Shown one piece after another: positions 7,483 to 17,166 of a DNA stretch of 26,606 nucleotides. The notes below the pieces were generated by a model. The model did not search any database. It saw only the letters and a program-made list of their open reading frames with translations, and had not been told where the DNA came from. Position 1 is the stretch's first letter. Each line of letters opens with the position of its first letter. Source of the stretch: an uncultured Bacilli bacterium (GTDB taxonomy: Bacteria > Bacillota_I > Bacilli_A > RFN20 > CAG-631); contig CAKPZU010000016.1 in the NCBI GenBank assembly GCA_934215405.1, positions 1 through 26,606 of the forward strand. Reading direction: 5' to 3'. Position numbers and translations under genes: made by a program.

Positions 7483-10044
7483 TTATTTAGTTAAACTAAT
7501 ATTTTTGAATGTAATAGTATCGTTTTCAGAATAGAAACCAGTAGAATAAGCTTTTGATGTATCTAAAGCATTAATAGTAGCACTTCCTTCTTTAGTAAAT
7601 GAACCACTAACTAATTTAGCAGTAAATGTTTTATTAGTCTTAGTAATAGTTAGTTTTCCACCATCAGCAACTAATCTATTAGAACCATCACACCAAATAT
7701 CATTCCAACCAACGTGATTTCCATCAATGTGTCCAGTAATTTGAATACATCTAATTTCATGTCCTCTATCACCAGCTGACCATTCAACATAAACTTCAAT
7801 GTAGTTATTTTCATCAATATAATAAGCCATAAATCCAACCTTTAAAGAATGACCAGCTTCAGCAAGTGTTCCTATATAATCAAATGTTATAGTGTAATCA
7901 CCATTTAATGTAGTTTTACTAATAGCTTTAGCATTATTTAAAACAATACCAGTATCTCTTAAAATTGCACTTTCAGCACCATCGCCTGAAACATTGTAAT
8001 CATTTGAAATATCTTGATAGATATTTACTTTACTAAATGAAATCTTATCGCCTTCAGCATAAAATCTAGTTGAATAAGCCTTTGATGTATCTAAAGCGTT
8101 AATAGTAGCACTACCTTCTTTAGTAAATGAACCACTAACTAATTTAGCAGTAAATGTTTTATTAGTCTTAGTAATAGTTAATTTTCCACCATCAGCAACT
8201 AATCTATTAGAACCATCACACCAAATATCATTCCAGCCAACATGTTCACCATTAACTTTACCAGTGATTTGAATACATCTAATTTCATGTCCTCTATCAC
8301 CAGCAGACCATTCAATGTAAACTTCAATGTAGTTATTTTCATCAATATAGTAAGCATCAAATCCAACCTTTAAAGAGTGACCAGCTTCAGCAAGTGTTCC
8401 TAAATAGTTAAATTCCATAGTATAATCGCCAATAATGTTTTCTTTAACAACTTGTGATTTTTTACCATTTGTTCCATCAACTACAATTGCATTTTCATCA
8501 GCATTTTCTGGTATATAGAATTCAAATGTGTTGTTAGAATCATATACCTTAGCATATTTTAATGAATTATCAGCAAATTTTAGTGTAATATTTCTACCAT
8601 TAGCACTATAAGTACCAGTTAAAGTAGTCTTATCATATTTTAATGTAAATGTGTTATCTTTAGAATCAAGTGATAATACATATGAAACACCATCAATTTT
8701 AGCATTGTAATTAGTAATAGTTGATACTTCAAAGCTACTTGCATTATAGTTTTTAAATTCAACTAAATCATTAGCTGCATATAAACCAGCTTTAGCAGTT
8801 TTAGTATCTGTACCATTTATTGTAAAATTACCAGATTTTGAATATCCACCATAGCAATTTGTTAAGCTAACATCATATTTCTTTCCAGTTTTAGTAACTG
8901 TTAAAGTTGCGCCATCAGCGGGATATGAGCCACTATTATCAGTCCAAATATCAGCAGATGAAGTTTTACCATTGATTTTAGCATTCATAAATATAGAACG
9001 AATTTCATGTGGTCTATCCCAATTTGCCCATTTAACGCCAATAACAACATAGTTATCATTATCTAAATAATAAGCAACAAGTCCAGCATCCATTTCAACA
9101 TCAACATCAGATTCATATGTTCCTTTTAAATCAACAGAAACTGTATAATTAGCTCCAAGCTCTTGTTTATTTATTAAATAATCGTGGCCATCGAAAATGA
9201 AATGTTCTTTATCTTTTCCAATATTTTCCTTATTTAAAGAATAAATGGCATCATTTTCAAAATAATAAGATTTAGGATCGCCAACCTGCATCCAGTTTTT
9301 GCTTTCATAAACTCTAGCATCAGTTTTAGTTATTTTTGTATGTCCACAAATAACACAAGTATATGTAGTTTCATAGATACCATTAACTACTTTTCCATCA
9401 ACACCTAAGCCATATGTATGTTCATATTTAGTAACTGCATCATCATGGCCACAAGTTGAAGCATGATAGTGATAATTTTCATCACTAGTCCAAGCACTAT
9501 CAAACTTATGAGTGTGAGCAAGCTTACTAATTGCTTCAGTCTTTTTATATTGACATACTTTACATGTATAAGTTTTAACACCATCGTTTTCCTCAGTTGG
9601 GAAAGTTGTAATAACGCCAATAGTAAAATCATGATTTTCTTTAACAACAGTATCATCATGGCCACAAGCTGAAGCATGATAGTGATGATTTTCATCAACA
9701 GTCCATTTACCTTCAAATTTATGAGTATGGGCTACTTTTTCAATAGTTTCTTCTTTTACATATCCGCAATCCTTACATACAAATGTTTTAGTTCCAGCTT
9801 CATTTTCTGTTGGAAATTTAACAATAGTTCCTTCATTAAAAGTATGCTTTTGCTTAACAACAGTTTCTTCATGATTACATGTAGAATTATACCAGTGATA
9901 AGTATCATCCTTTGATATTGTAGTATCAAAAGTATGAACATGATTTGGAGTTGTAGGAGTATCAATATTGCTATTGTTACAAGAAGCTAAAGTAAAAACT
10001 GCCGCTAAAGCCGAAAAAATTCTAATAGTATTTGACTTTTTCAT
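7483..10044 (-). CDS. Multi-module surface lipoprotein: three His/Cys repeats and three beta-sandwich modules
   Basis: 853 residues. The signal peptide ends in lipobox LASC, with C22 as the lipidated residue. Residues 34-242 are three repeats of about 70 residues, each with H-x-H at the start, a central (Y/H)-x-x-S-x-C-x-H, a later H and a CxxC (CKDC, CKVC, CVIC), suggesting structural metal binding. Three concanavalin-like modules follow. The first is about 255-435 with YYLDNDNYVVIGVKW and PHEIR. The other two, about 520-675 and 695-850, are nearly identical and carry YYIDENNYIEVY, WSAGDRGHEIRCIQ and GWNDIWCDGSNRL. A short beta-rich segment (440-512) sits between modules one and two. No catalytic residues are recognisable, so a glycan-binding role is inferred. 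It is the last gene of the locus, 19 bases after its neighbour. Confidence 0.75.
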   Translation of the reverse strand: MKKSNTIRIFSALAAVFTLASCNNSNIDTPTTPNHVHTFDTTISKDDTYHWYNSTCNHEETVVKQKHTFNEGTIVKFPTENEAGTKTFVCKDCGYVKEETIEKVAHTHKFEGKWTVDENHHYHASACGHDDTVVKENHDFTIGVITTFPTEENDGVKTYTCKVCQYKKTEAISKLAHTHKFDSAWTSDENYHYHASTCGHDDAVTKYEHTYGLGVDGKVVNGIYETTYTCVICGHTKITKTDARVYESKNWMQVGDPKSYYFENDAIYSLNKENIGKDKEHFIFDGHDYLINKQELGANYTVSVDLKGTYESDVDVEMDAGLVAYYLDNDNYVVIGVKWANWDRPHEIRSIFMNAKINGKTSSADIWTDNSGSYPADGATLTVTKTGKKYDVSLTNCYGGYSKSGNFTINGTDTKTAKAGLYAANDLVEFKNYNASSFEVSTITNYNAKIDGVSYVLSLDSKDNTFTLKYDKTTLTGTYSANGRNITLKFADNSLKYAKVYDSNNTFEFYIPENADENAIVVDGTNGKKSQVVKENIIGDYTMEFNYLGTLAEAGHSLKVGFDAYYIDENNYIEVYIEWSAGDRGHEIRCIQITGKVNGEHVGWNDIWCDGSNRLVADGGKLTITKTNKTFTAKLVSGSFTKEGSATINALDTSKAYSTRFYAEGDKISFSKVNIYQDISNDYNVSGDGAESAILRDTGIVLNNAKAISKTTLNGDYTITFDYIGTLAEAGHSLKVGFMAYYIDENNYIEVYVEWSAGDRGHEIRCIQITGHIDGNHVGWNDIWCDGSNRLVADGGKLTITKTNKTFTAKLVSGSFTKEGSATINALDTSKAYSTGFYSENDTITFKNISLTK
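7504..8400 (-). repeat. Tandem intragenic duplication, 525-base period
   Basis: The stretches 7504-7875 and 8029-8400 encode the last two beta-sandwich modules and look above 90% identical in bases by eye, including long silent-site identity. They form a tandem duplication with a 525-base period within the terminal gene. The high silent identity points to a recent duplication or to gene conversion between the copies. Confidence 0.85.
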
Positions 10045-10063
10045 TTTTATTTTATCCTTTCAA

Positions 10064-11533
10064 TTATTTTTTCTTTTTAAATACAAACATAGTCATTAAT
10101 AGTAGGCTCATAATACCAATAGATGAGCTTCCTTTACAGCCCTTTTTATTTTCATTTGGTTTTTCTTCAGTTGAAGAAGTATTATTTGTACTGCTTTCAA
10201 TTATTTGACTTGATTGAGGTTCCTCACTTACTTCACTTGAAGATACACTGCTAGTTTCTGAAGATACTTCACTAGAAGGTTCCTCACTTGGTTCACTAGA
10301 TACTTCACTAGAAGGTTCCTCACTTGGGTTTTCCGATGGAATATCTGGATCAACCCAGTTTTTAGCATCTTCAATAGCTTTTGCTAATTCATTAGTTTTA
10401 CTAACCTTTTCTTGAAGGTTGCTAGTTAAAGATTCATATAAATTTAATGCATTTTCAACATCGCTTACGAAAGATTTATTTTTAGCATCTAAAGCTAAAA
10501 TAACATTATCAACATATGTACCAACAGCATTTTCGGCATTTATAAGCTTAGTAACAATGTTTTCATCTAATTGACTTTGATATGATAATAAGCCATTAAA
10601 AGTTTTTCTAGCTTTTATAATATCATTAATTTGCGAAACATTACTAACACTAATAGGTAAAGCGTTAATAGCTTCGACAGTTTTCTTTGTAAAATCAGTT
10701 TTTTCACAGTTTATATTAAATGATGAAATACCAACATTAAACATTTCAGAATATACACCTGTATAGAATTCACCAGAATTTTCATTAATTTGCTTTACAT
10801 AAAACTCACAGCTTAAATGATCAACATTATTAACGATTTGATGTAGTTCAAATTTACGGCATTTTAATGTTTCATTAGCAACAGTTATTTCTTCTATACT
10901 AGATACTACCTTTAAGCCAATAGTAGTGGTAAGTAAAATGTTCCTTTGATTTAATAAAGCTGGATGTGTATAAGCAGCTTGATCCCACCACATATCATAA
11001 TACTCGCCTCTTAACCAAGCATCCATATAAGGAATTGAACCATTATACTTTTGAGGCATCCACATGTGTCTTAATTGACCGCCAACTCTTCCATAGAATT
11101 GCCCTGACCAATCTCCTGCTGTTTTTTGTTGCATCCAATAAATTAAATAATTGTCTGCATCTTGATACCAGCATACAATACCATATGTTCTTTCAGCAGA
11201 TAAATCTGAATCAATATCAGGAGTAAACGTTGCACTTACAGTGTAAGTATCATCTTGTTCAATAGGTAAATTTCTTATAGCATAGTTATATACTCTTTGT
11301 TGTGCTATATCACCATCTCCTGCCCAACAATAACTAACTTCACCAGTTTCTTCATCGAATTCCCAGATTTTTTGGTTTGTTTCATTTGCAACTAAATAGT
11401 AACCATATTGAGTGTTACCATCCTCATTTACAAAGTCTTCAAAAGCCATAGTTTTAATAGGATTACTTAATAAAGTGCATGGTAAAGAAAGTCCTAAAGC
11501 AACAGCAAATAAAGCTTTTAAACATTTTTTCAT
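10064..11533 (-). CDS. Secreted cell-surface protein with one beta-sandwich module and KKGCKG C-terminal tail
   Basis: 489 residues. A signal peptide (basic MKKCLK, then a hydrophobic core to about residue 30) is followed by one module (about 35-275) with the family core WYQDADNYLIYWMQQ. The module is rich in tryptophan and tyrosine (DAWLRGEYYDMWWDQ), as sugar-binding faces often are. Residues about 283-392 form a three-helix-bundle spacer of the FIVAR-like kind (AINALP, IIKARKTFNGLL, LINAENAV). A Pro/Ser/Glu-rich linker (395-460) leads to KKGCKG (463-468), a hydrophobic helix and a terminal KKKK. No LPXTG is present. The tail resembles that of the upstream 1017-residue protein. Likely a cell-surface glycan-binding protein; no enzyme motif seen. 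Confidence 0.7.
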   Translation of the reverse strand: MKKCLKALFAVALGLSLPCTLLSNPIKTMAFEDFVNEDGNTQYGYYLVANETNQKIWEFDEETGEVSYCWAGDGDIAQQRVYNYAIRNLPIEQDDTYTVSATFTPDIDSDLSAERTYGIVCWYQDADNYLIYWMQQKTAGDWSGQFYGRVGGQLRHMWMPQKYNGSIPYMDAWLRGEYYDMWWDQAAYTHPALLNQRNILLTTTIGLKVVSSIEEITVANETLKCRKFELHQIVNNVDHLSCEFYVKQINENSGEFYTGVYSEMFNVGISSFNINCEKTDFTKKTVEAINALPISVSNVSQINDIIKARKTFNGLLSYQSQLDENIVTKLINAENAVGTYVDNVILALDAKNKSFVSDVENALNLYESLTSNLQEKVSKTNELAKAIEDAKNWVDPDIPSENPSEEPSSEVSSEPSEEPSSEVSSETSSVSSSEVSEEPQSSQIIESSTNNTSSTEEKPNENKKGCKGSSSIGIMSLLLMTMFVFKKKK

Positions 11534-11571
11534 AGTTAAACTTTCCTCCTTTTAAAAAATGTATATATTTT

Positions 11572-11606
11572 ATAGAAGTGATATTAAATAGAAATACCAC
11601 TTCTAT
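11572..11606 (-). promoter_or_regulatory. Intercistronic hairpin
   Basis: ATAGAAGTG (11572-11580) and CACTTCTAT (11598-11606) form a perfect 9-bp stem with a 17-base loop, in the only sizeable gap of the locus (86 bases between two genes). No T-run follows on the minus strand, so it is not a classic terminator. It could act as an RNA stability or processing element that lowers expression of the last two genes, or as an operator. Confidence 0.5.
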
Positions 11607-11619
11607 TTAAATATTGAAA

Positions 11620-14600
11620 TTATTTTCTTTTTTTCTTTAAAGCAGATAATGTAGCAAGTAAGCCAAAAAGACAAGCAGTAGTTGGAATTGCTACACCCTT
11701 ACAGCCTTTTTTAGTAGGTGTTGGCTCTTCATTGCTTGAGTTTGGCTGAGAAATAGAAGGCTCATCACTTGGTTCGCTAGATGGTTCTATACTTGGGTTT
11801 TCAGATGGAGTGTCTGGATCAATTGGATCTTCTCCACCATTTCCATCAAATTCATCCTTATATGTATTTTCATTATATTTAGGAAGTGTAGGTGCAGAAA
11901 TTGAAGCATTATAAGGATTATTTGCTTCACAAGGAGTTGAAGGATTTTTAAATTCTCCAACCTTTGTTAAATCATAAGCAGATACTAAAATTTCATCATT
12001 AAATGTATAAATACCAGAATATAATGTTTTTCCTTCAATGCTTGGAAGACCTGCTGCTACTGTATATGAAATATAGCCATTATTTTCACTATCAACATAG
12101 CATGTAAAGTTATTACCATTTTTAATAACCTTAATTGTATGCCAATTTGTAACTTGCGAAGCTTCAGTTTGGGTTAAACCATTTTCTAATTGATTATCTC
12201 CTTCTAAGAACCAACCACCATGGTTATAAGTTGTAGGCAATGTTTCACCATTTAGTTTTCCATAAATTGTTGTTCTTGGAACAGATGAGTCTGATCTCCA
12301 ATGGTCAATGTAAAATAGCATAAAGTTATTTTCATCTAAATACCACATAACAACTCCAAGTCTATCTTCAGCTTCAGATTGGGCTGTAGCCTTAAGTGTC
12401 ATAGTTATTTCATAATTATCTCTATATGGATTTTCTTTAATAGCAAAGTTTTTTGCAGCATCTTCATCATCCTTTAGCATTTCTTTAGTGTAAGTACCGT
12501 CGCCCTTTAAATAACCATTTTCATCAATTGTCCATTCATTGTATTTCATTCCTGATGTAGTCCAATCACCAACATTTGCTAATTCATATTTTTTATAGCC
12601 AATAGTTTGAACCTCATCAATTACGATATTCATGTTATAAACATAAATACCATAATCCTCAGATTTAACATTAATATTTGGAATAACCTTACCATAAACT
12701 AAAGAATCATTAACGTATAAAGCTAAAGTATTATCGATTTTTTCAGCTTTTAGTGTAATAGTTTTTGTTAAATCAATATTATTAATTAATGTTTCATATA
12801 AAGTAAGAGTTGGAGCTTTATCGTCATCCTTATCATCTTCTGTTAATGTTGAAGCTTTAACTCTTGCATATGTTTTATTATCTTTAAATACAAGACCAAT
12901 ACGAGCATAGTTATCTTCATCAATAACATATGGAGAAAGCATTAATTCAGAGTATGAAGTATTTTCATGCTTGACATTAGCTTTGATTTGAATAGTCATA
13001 TTTTTATCAGAAATATCTGATGATTTTAATAAATATGATCTTTTTGTTAATTCTTGTCCTTCTTGAATAGCATTTAAAGAAATCCTACCATTTTCAAATT
13101 TCCAGCTATTAGCGTCCTTTGCTGAAACTCTATATGTTTCATTTTTATCATCAAGTACAGAGATTTCATCATAGCTTTCATAAATAGCCTTTGATGAAAT
13201 TTTTGAAGCAGTAAATTTAGCATTATAGCCTTCATAGCCATAATAATAATTTGTTTCTGTTCCTTTAATATTTTTTGTAATAATTGGAGTAGTACCATTA
13301 TCTAAATATACATAAAATCCAGTACTTTTCTTTAAAACCTTTAAGCTATGAGTACTTGTAAAATCAAAGTCAGCAGGTAATGTATAAACATTTTGACCAA
13401 TTGTTGAACTTGAGCAATCAATCCAACCAAATAAAACAATTTCATTAGTTATTTTTGGACTTAATTTACTTCCAGAAACTGTTCTTTTAAATGTTACATC
13501 AACAAAGTTTTGGTCGTTTTTATACCAAGCTAATAAGCCATAGCCTTGAGTAGTTTTCTTACCACTATATGAAGGAATTTCATCAATTTTAAATGTTGCA
13601 CTTACTTCATAGTTTTGTGGTAAGCCATTAGCATCTTCCTTATATGGATTAGTAGTAAAGCCACGATTTGTATCATATCCGGCAATATTTGAACCACTTA
13701 CACCATATTGTGATTTTACCTTGCTTTCGCCACTTGGTGTTATAGCATCAGTTTTAAATGAAATAGATTCATCATCATTAAATGTCCAAGCATCAACGCC
13801 ATTTAGTATTCTATAAGTAAAGTTATTATTTTCTTTCCAGTCACGAGCTAAAACAACATTATTATTAGTAGCATCATAATCAGTAACAATTGCATCCTTA
13901 AATTCAGCCTTAACATCTTGTGCCATAAAGCCTACGCTTAAGTTTTTAGCAATAGCATTGTAGTAATAAGCTGATGTAGTTCCAACAACAACGTCGTTAT
14001 AAGAAACAGTAATGTTATAGCATGTGGCAGTAGCTGAATTATTTTCAAATTTTACCTTTAAATTGTGTCCATTTTCTGTTTTTGGAGCAGTTTTAGCTTG
14101 CTTAAGAGAAGGAATATTTAATGAATCATAGGTTGTGTTTTCTTGCTTTGAAGTAGCAGTATAATATTTTGATTCCCCATCATATTTTCCACTTACAATA
14201 ACTTGCTCAATGGCATAGCCATCACTTTGTTCTTCCTTTGATAAAAGGTATTTTGAATCGTTTGTAAACTTTAATTGTACGTATAAGTAATTGTCATCAT
14301 CTAAATACCAAGGAATAATACCAACCATTGGATTTTGAACCTTGTTTAATTCAGTAATTTTGATATTAGCTTTATATTCAAAATCACCTAAAGCAGTTCC
14401 TTTTTTTGTTAAGTAAGTAGCACCATCAATTGCATATGCGCCATTAAAAGCATCAACAGAAACGACATTATTACTTACATTCCATTTGCCTTGACCTTCT
14501 CCTGCTTCACTTTGAAACCAATCAGCAGAAGATGACGTAGCAATTACATCTACTTCATTACTAGCCTTAAGCTTTAATGATTTAACATTATTTAAAGAAT

Positions 14601-14673
14601 TTACAATCATTAATCCACTTAGACAAGATAGAATAGATGCATTTAATAATTTAATCACTTTTTTCCTTTCCAT
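11620..14673 (-). CDS. Large secreted cell-surface protein with four beta-sandwich modules and KKGCKG tail
   Basis: 1017 residues. The N-terminal signal or anchor sequence covers about residues 1-36. Four modules follow, at about 48-265, 278-497, 503-693 and 699-906. Each has the same core strand pair: PWYLDDDNYLYVQLKF, AWYKNDQNFVDVTFKR, PYVIDEDNYARIGLVF and MWYLDENNFMLFYIDHW. Each also has a later HxLKV- or HTIKV-like strand and a final strand ending in a short hinge. A Pro/Ser/Glu linker (about 945-985) leads to KKGCKG (988-993), a hydrophobic segment and KKKRK. The modules look like LamG/concanavalin-type lectin folds and no catalytic residues are evident. TAAAGGAG precedes the start. Probably a cell-surface polysaccharide-binding protein working with the two lipoproteins encoded just upstream. 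Confidence 0.72.
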   Translation of the reverse strand: MERKKVIKLLNASILSCLSGLMIVNSLNNVKSLKLKASNEVDVIATSSSADWFQSEAGEGQGKWNVSNNVVSVDAFNGAYAIDGATYLTKKGTALGDFEYKANIKITELNKVQNPMVGIIPWYLDDDNYLYVQLKFTNDSKYLLSKEEQSDGYAIEQVIVSGKYDGESKYYTATSKQENTTYDSLNIPSLKQAKTAPKTENGHNLKVKFENNSATATCYNITVSYNDVVVGTTSAYYYNAIAKNLSVGFMAQDVKAEFKDAIVTDYDATNNNVVLARDWKENNNFTYRILNGVDAWTFNDDESISFKTDAITPSGESKVKSQYGVSGSNIAGYDTNRGFTTNPYKEDANGLPQNYEVSATFKIDEIPSYSGKKTTQGYGLLAWYKNDQNFVDVTFKRTVSGSKLSPKITNEIVLFGWIDCSSSTIGQNVYTLPADFDFTSTHSLKVLKKSTGFYVYLDNGTTPIITKNIKGTETNYYYGYEGYNAKFTASKISSKAIYESYDEISVLDDKNETYRVSAKDANSWKFENGRISLNAIQEGQELTKRSYLLKSSDISDKNMTIQIKANVKHENTSYSELMLSPYVIDEDNYARIGLVFKDNKTYARVKASTLTEDDKDDDKAPTLTLYETLINNIDLTKTITLKAEKIDNTLALYVNDSLVYGKVIPNINVKSEDYGIYVYNMNIVIDEVQTIGYKKYELANVGDWTTSGMKYNEWTIDENGYLKGDGTYTKEMLKDDEDAAKNFAIKENPYRDNYEITMTLKATAQSEAEDRLGVVMWYLDENNFMLFYIDHWRSDSSVPRTTIYGKLNGETLPTTYNHGGWFLEGDNQLENGLTQTEASQVTNWHTIKVIKNGNNFTCYVDSENNGYISYTVAAGLPSIEGKTLYSGIYTFNDEILVSAYDLTKVGEFKNPSTPCEANNPYNASISAPTLPKYNENTYKDEFDGNGGEDPIDPDTPSENPSIEPSSEPSDEPSISQPNSSNEEPTPTKKGCKGVAIPTTACLFGLLATLSALKKKRK

Positions 14674-14685
14674 AGATTTTCTCCT

Positions 14686-17154
14686 TTAATTAATTTGATT
14701 TACAACATTATTTTCATAAATAACATGGCCTTTACCACCACAACCAACATTATTTAATAAAGCCCTTAAATCATCAATGCTTGTATTTTTATAAGCCATT
14801 ACATCAGCATTACCAAAGCTTGTGTACATCTTAGCGATAGGTTCAGCATTAGCAGCACTTGACCATGTGACCCAAGCACCATTACTAGCAGAGCTATAAT
14901 TAAATGTATGAATAGTTGAAGCTTCAGCCACTAAGCTTTTATATTTGTAGTTTAATGTATTATCCCAGTTCATTATTGATTTGGTGTTTTGCTGAATAAA
15001 TTCAGCTTGCTTTAAATATGAAATGTCTCCTGTATAGATATAAATTCTAAATAATTCATAATAAATATAAGAAATATAATTATCAACACCAGATGACGCA
15101 TTACAAACAATAAAGCTCATTCCATCGTTGTATCCAGAATATAAAGGATAAGCAGATTTTAGACTACTTTGCTTAACTGGAAATGAAAAGATTAAAACAG
15201 TTGACATTGTAAAGGCAGCTGCTTGCTTTAAGCAATCTAACCATTTACTATCATTAGTTAAAGTATATAAGGTATCATAAGCATACATAGCAAAGACACC
15301 AGCTTCCTTATCAATGGCATTTGGATTATCACATGTTCCACCTTGATAAGATCCAGTTAAATATAAGTTGTTATAAACAAAATCTCCGGCCTTTAAAGCA
15401 GCATTTTTATAGTTATCGTCACCTGTCATTTCATATAGCTTTCCTAAAAATCTAATTGGCATTGGTGATGAGCTTTTTGAATATGATTGGCAAATATTAT
15501 TTTGAGGTTCTTCAATACCATTATCCCAATTTTCAAATGGGCCACCATCATAGTTATAGCATCTATAGTAGCTACCATCCTCATTCTGGTTATTTACTAA
15601 GAAATCACCAAAGGAAATAATAGCGTCATACCAAGAATCCTTACTTATTCCATGTGCTTCAGCTAAACGATAAGCATCAAGTAAACCCTCCATTGCATCA
15701 ACAGCCATTCTTGTAAAGCAAGGATAAGCTCTAAAGTCACTAGCCCAAGTATCATACCAAATTTTAGGTACACCAACGACACTCATAAATTCAGCATCTT
15801 CAACCCAAAAGTCAATAACATTCACACCATTTTGTAAGCTAGTAAGATCGTTATTTTTAATTCCATAAAGCATCATGTTATAGGCTGATGGAATTTGTTG
15901 ACCAATAAAGCCAGCTTGATATGTAAGTGGACCAAATTCACCATCTTCAATAGTGATTCTCCAAGGTAAGCCATATGATGTGTATTTTTTACCTGTTTCT
16001 TTATTTTCTTGCTTTGTAGCGTGTAAGAATGTTTTATAATCCTCATTAATAACCTTATAAACCTCATCAATATCTGTATTTACAATTCTTTGATTTTGTA
16101 AATTAAAATGAGCATTATAAACAGAGCTTGTTGCTTCTTCATAGCTTGAAGTTATTTCACCTCTAATTGAATAATCACATACCTGTTGATAGTCTTTTAC
16201 TAAATTGTGATATTTTCTATTTGCTTCATTACTAGGATAAGCAATACAGATTGAACTTTCACTATTATTATATTTAAAAGAAGCATATGAATTATCTTCA
16301 TAATTAACAATTGGCTGATATCTTGATAATGATAAGGTATTACCATTACTTGTATCTCTTAACATCATCATTGGTACACCTAGTTGTGTTTCTTTAAATG
16401 CTCTTGAATTTTCCTTCGCTTGCTTATAAATATTATTTGGAACAAACCATTGAAGCGTATTCTTGTTATAGTTTTTAAAAATATATTCACTAGCAATTCC
16501 AGTATCGCCTGAATTAGCTTCCTTAACTATTAAGGCTTGACGAACATTAAATACACCTTTTTCATTTTCTTTTGGAAAATAATAGCGATCCTCAACAAGA
16601 ATTTTTGAATTATTACTAGTTGTTAAATTAGCAGTTGCTAAAATTCCATATGTTGTTTCTTTAATGCTATCATATCCACAAGTAATAGTATCATTTCCAC
16701 CCTTTATAAAGACTCTAACTGGAGTATCATTATAAAACATTATATTAGTAGGATTTGTTTTACTAACTATTTGTAAAATGTATTTTCCATTATTATCCTT
16801 TACAAAGTCTAAACGATAATCTCCACTTACCATTGCTAAATCTTTTAAAGATATTACTTTATTATTATTTAAGCTACTACTTGGAAGCAAGTCCTCATTA
16901 ATTTCATTGCTAGGAAGAGGATATTTTGAAAAATCTCTATTAACACGATGGCTTTTATCAACTTCAATTTGGCTACTACTTGATGATTCATCAACTGTCA
17001 AGCTTGAAGATATTTCTTCAAGCTTTGAACTATTTACTTCATTTGAAGTATTGTTACTTGAAGAAGAAATTTCAGAGTTTTGATTTTGACAACTTGAGGC
17101 TAAAAGGCTAAAAAGCAACAAAAATAAAGCTTTATTATTGATTTTCTTTTTCAT
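14686..17154 (-). CDS. Large lipoprotein with predicted alpha/alpha-barrel catalytic half (paralogue 2)
   Basis: 822 residues. The signal peptide ends SLLASSC (C22) and is followed by a Ser/Asn-rich linker to about residue 90. Residues about 100-330 look beta-rich. Residues about 370-815 are helical with repeated hairpin-like blocks, reading SYGLPWRITIEDG, GFIGQQIPSAYNMMLYG, FTRMAVDAMEGLLDAYRLA, GSYYRCYNYDG, MPIRFLGKLYE, GGTCDNPNAIDKEAGVFAMY and SSAANAEPIAKMY. The pattern resembles six-hairpin glycosidases or alginate/heparinase-type lyases, but I cannot assign a known family. Candidate catalytic residues are conserved Asp, Glu and Tyr in the shared blocks. It is clearly paralogous to the 838-residue protein encoded 12 bases upstream. 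Role inferred: depolymerase on the outer face of the membrane. Confidence 0.6.
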   Translation of the reverse strand: MKKKINNKALFLLLFSLLASSCQNQNSEISSSSNNTSNEVNSSKLEEISSSLTVDESSSSSQIEVDKSHRVNRDFSKYPLPSNEINEDLLPSSSLNNNKVISLKDLAMVSGDYRLDFVKDNNGKYILQIVSKTNPTNIMFYNDTPVRVFIKGGNDTITCGYDSIKETTYGILATANLTTSNNSKILVEDRYYFPKENEKGVFNVRQALIVKEANSGDTGIASEYIFKNYNKNTLQWFVPNNIYKQAKENSRAFKETQLGVPMMMLRDTSNGNTLSLSRYQPIVNYEDNSYASFKYNNSESSICIAYPSNEANRKYHNLVKDYQQVCDYSIRGEITSSYEEATSSVYNAHFNLQNQRIVNTDIDEVYKVINEDYKTFLHATKQENKETGKKYTSYGLPWRITIEDGEFGPLTYQAGFIGQQIPSAYNMMLYGIKNNDLTSLQNGVNVIDFWVEDAEFMSVVGVPKIWYDTWASDFRAYPCFTRMAVDAMEGLLDAYRLAEAHGISKDSWYDAIISFGDFLVNNQNEDGSYYRCYNYDGGPFENWDNGIEEPQNNICQSYSKSSSPMPIRFLGKLYEMTGDDNYKNAALKAGDFVYNNLYLTGSYQGGTCDNPNAIDKEAGVFAMYAYDTLYTLTNDSKWLDCLKQAAAFTMSTVLIFSFPVKQSSLKSAYPLYSGYNDGMSFIVCNASSGVDNYISYIYYELFRIYIYTGDISYLKQAEFIQQNTKSIMNWDNTLNYKYKSLVAEASTIHTFNYSSASNGAWVTWSSAANAEPIAKMYTSFGNADVMAYKNTSIDDLRALLNNVGCGGKGHVIYENNVVNQIN

Positions 17155-17166
17155 ATTTTCCTCCTT

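Noticed and set aside
9463..9915. Plus-strand and alternate minus-strand open frames over the His/Cys repeats
   Set aside because: They recur with the repeat period and are shadows of the 853-residue gene, without ribosome sites or protein-like composition.
10195..10330. Short repeats resembling a CRISPR or minisatellite
   Set aside because: They are codon-level repeats of the Ser/Pro/Glu linker (EPSSEVSSE-like) in frame with the gene, without spacers.
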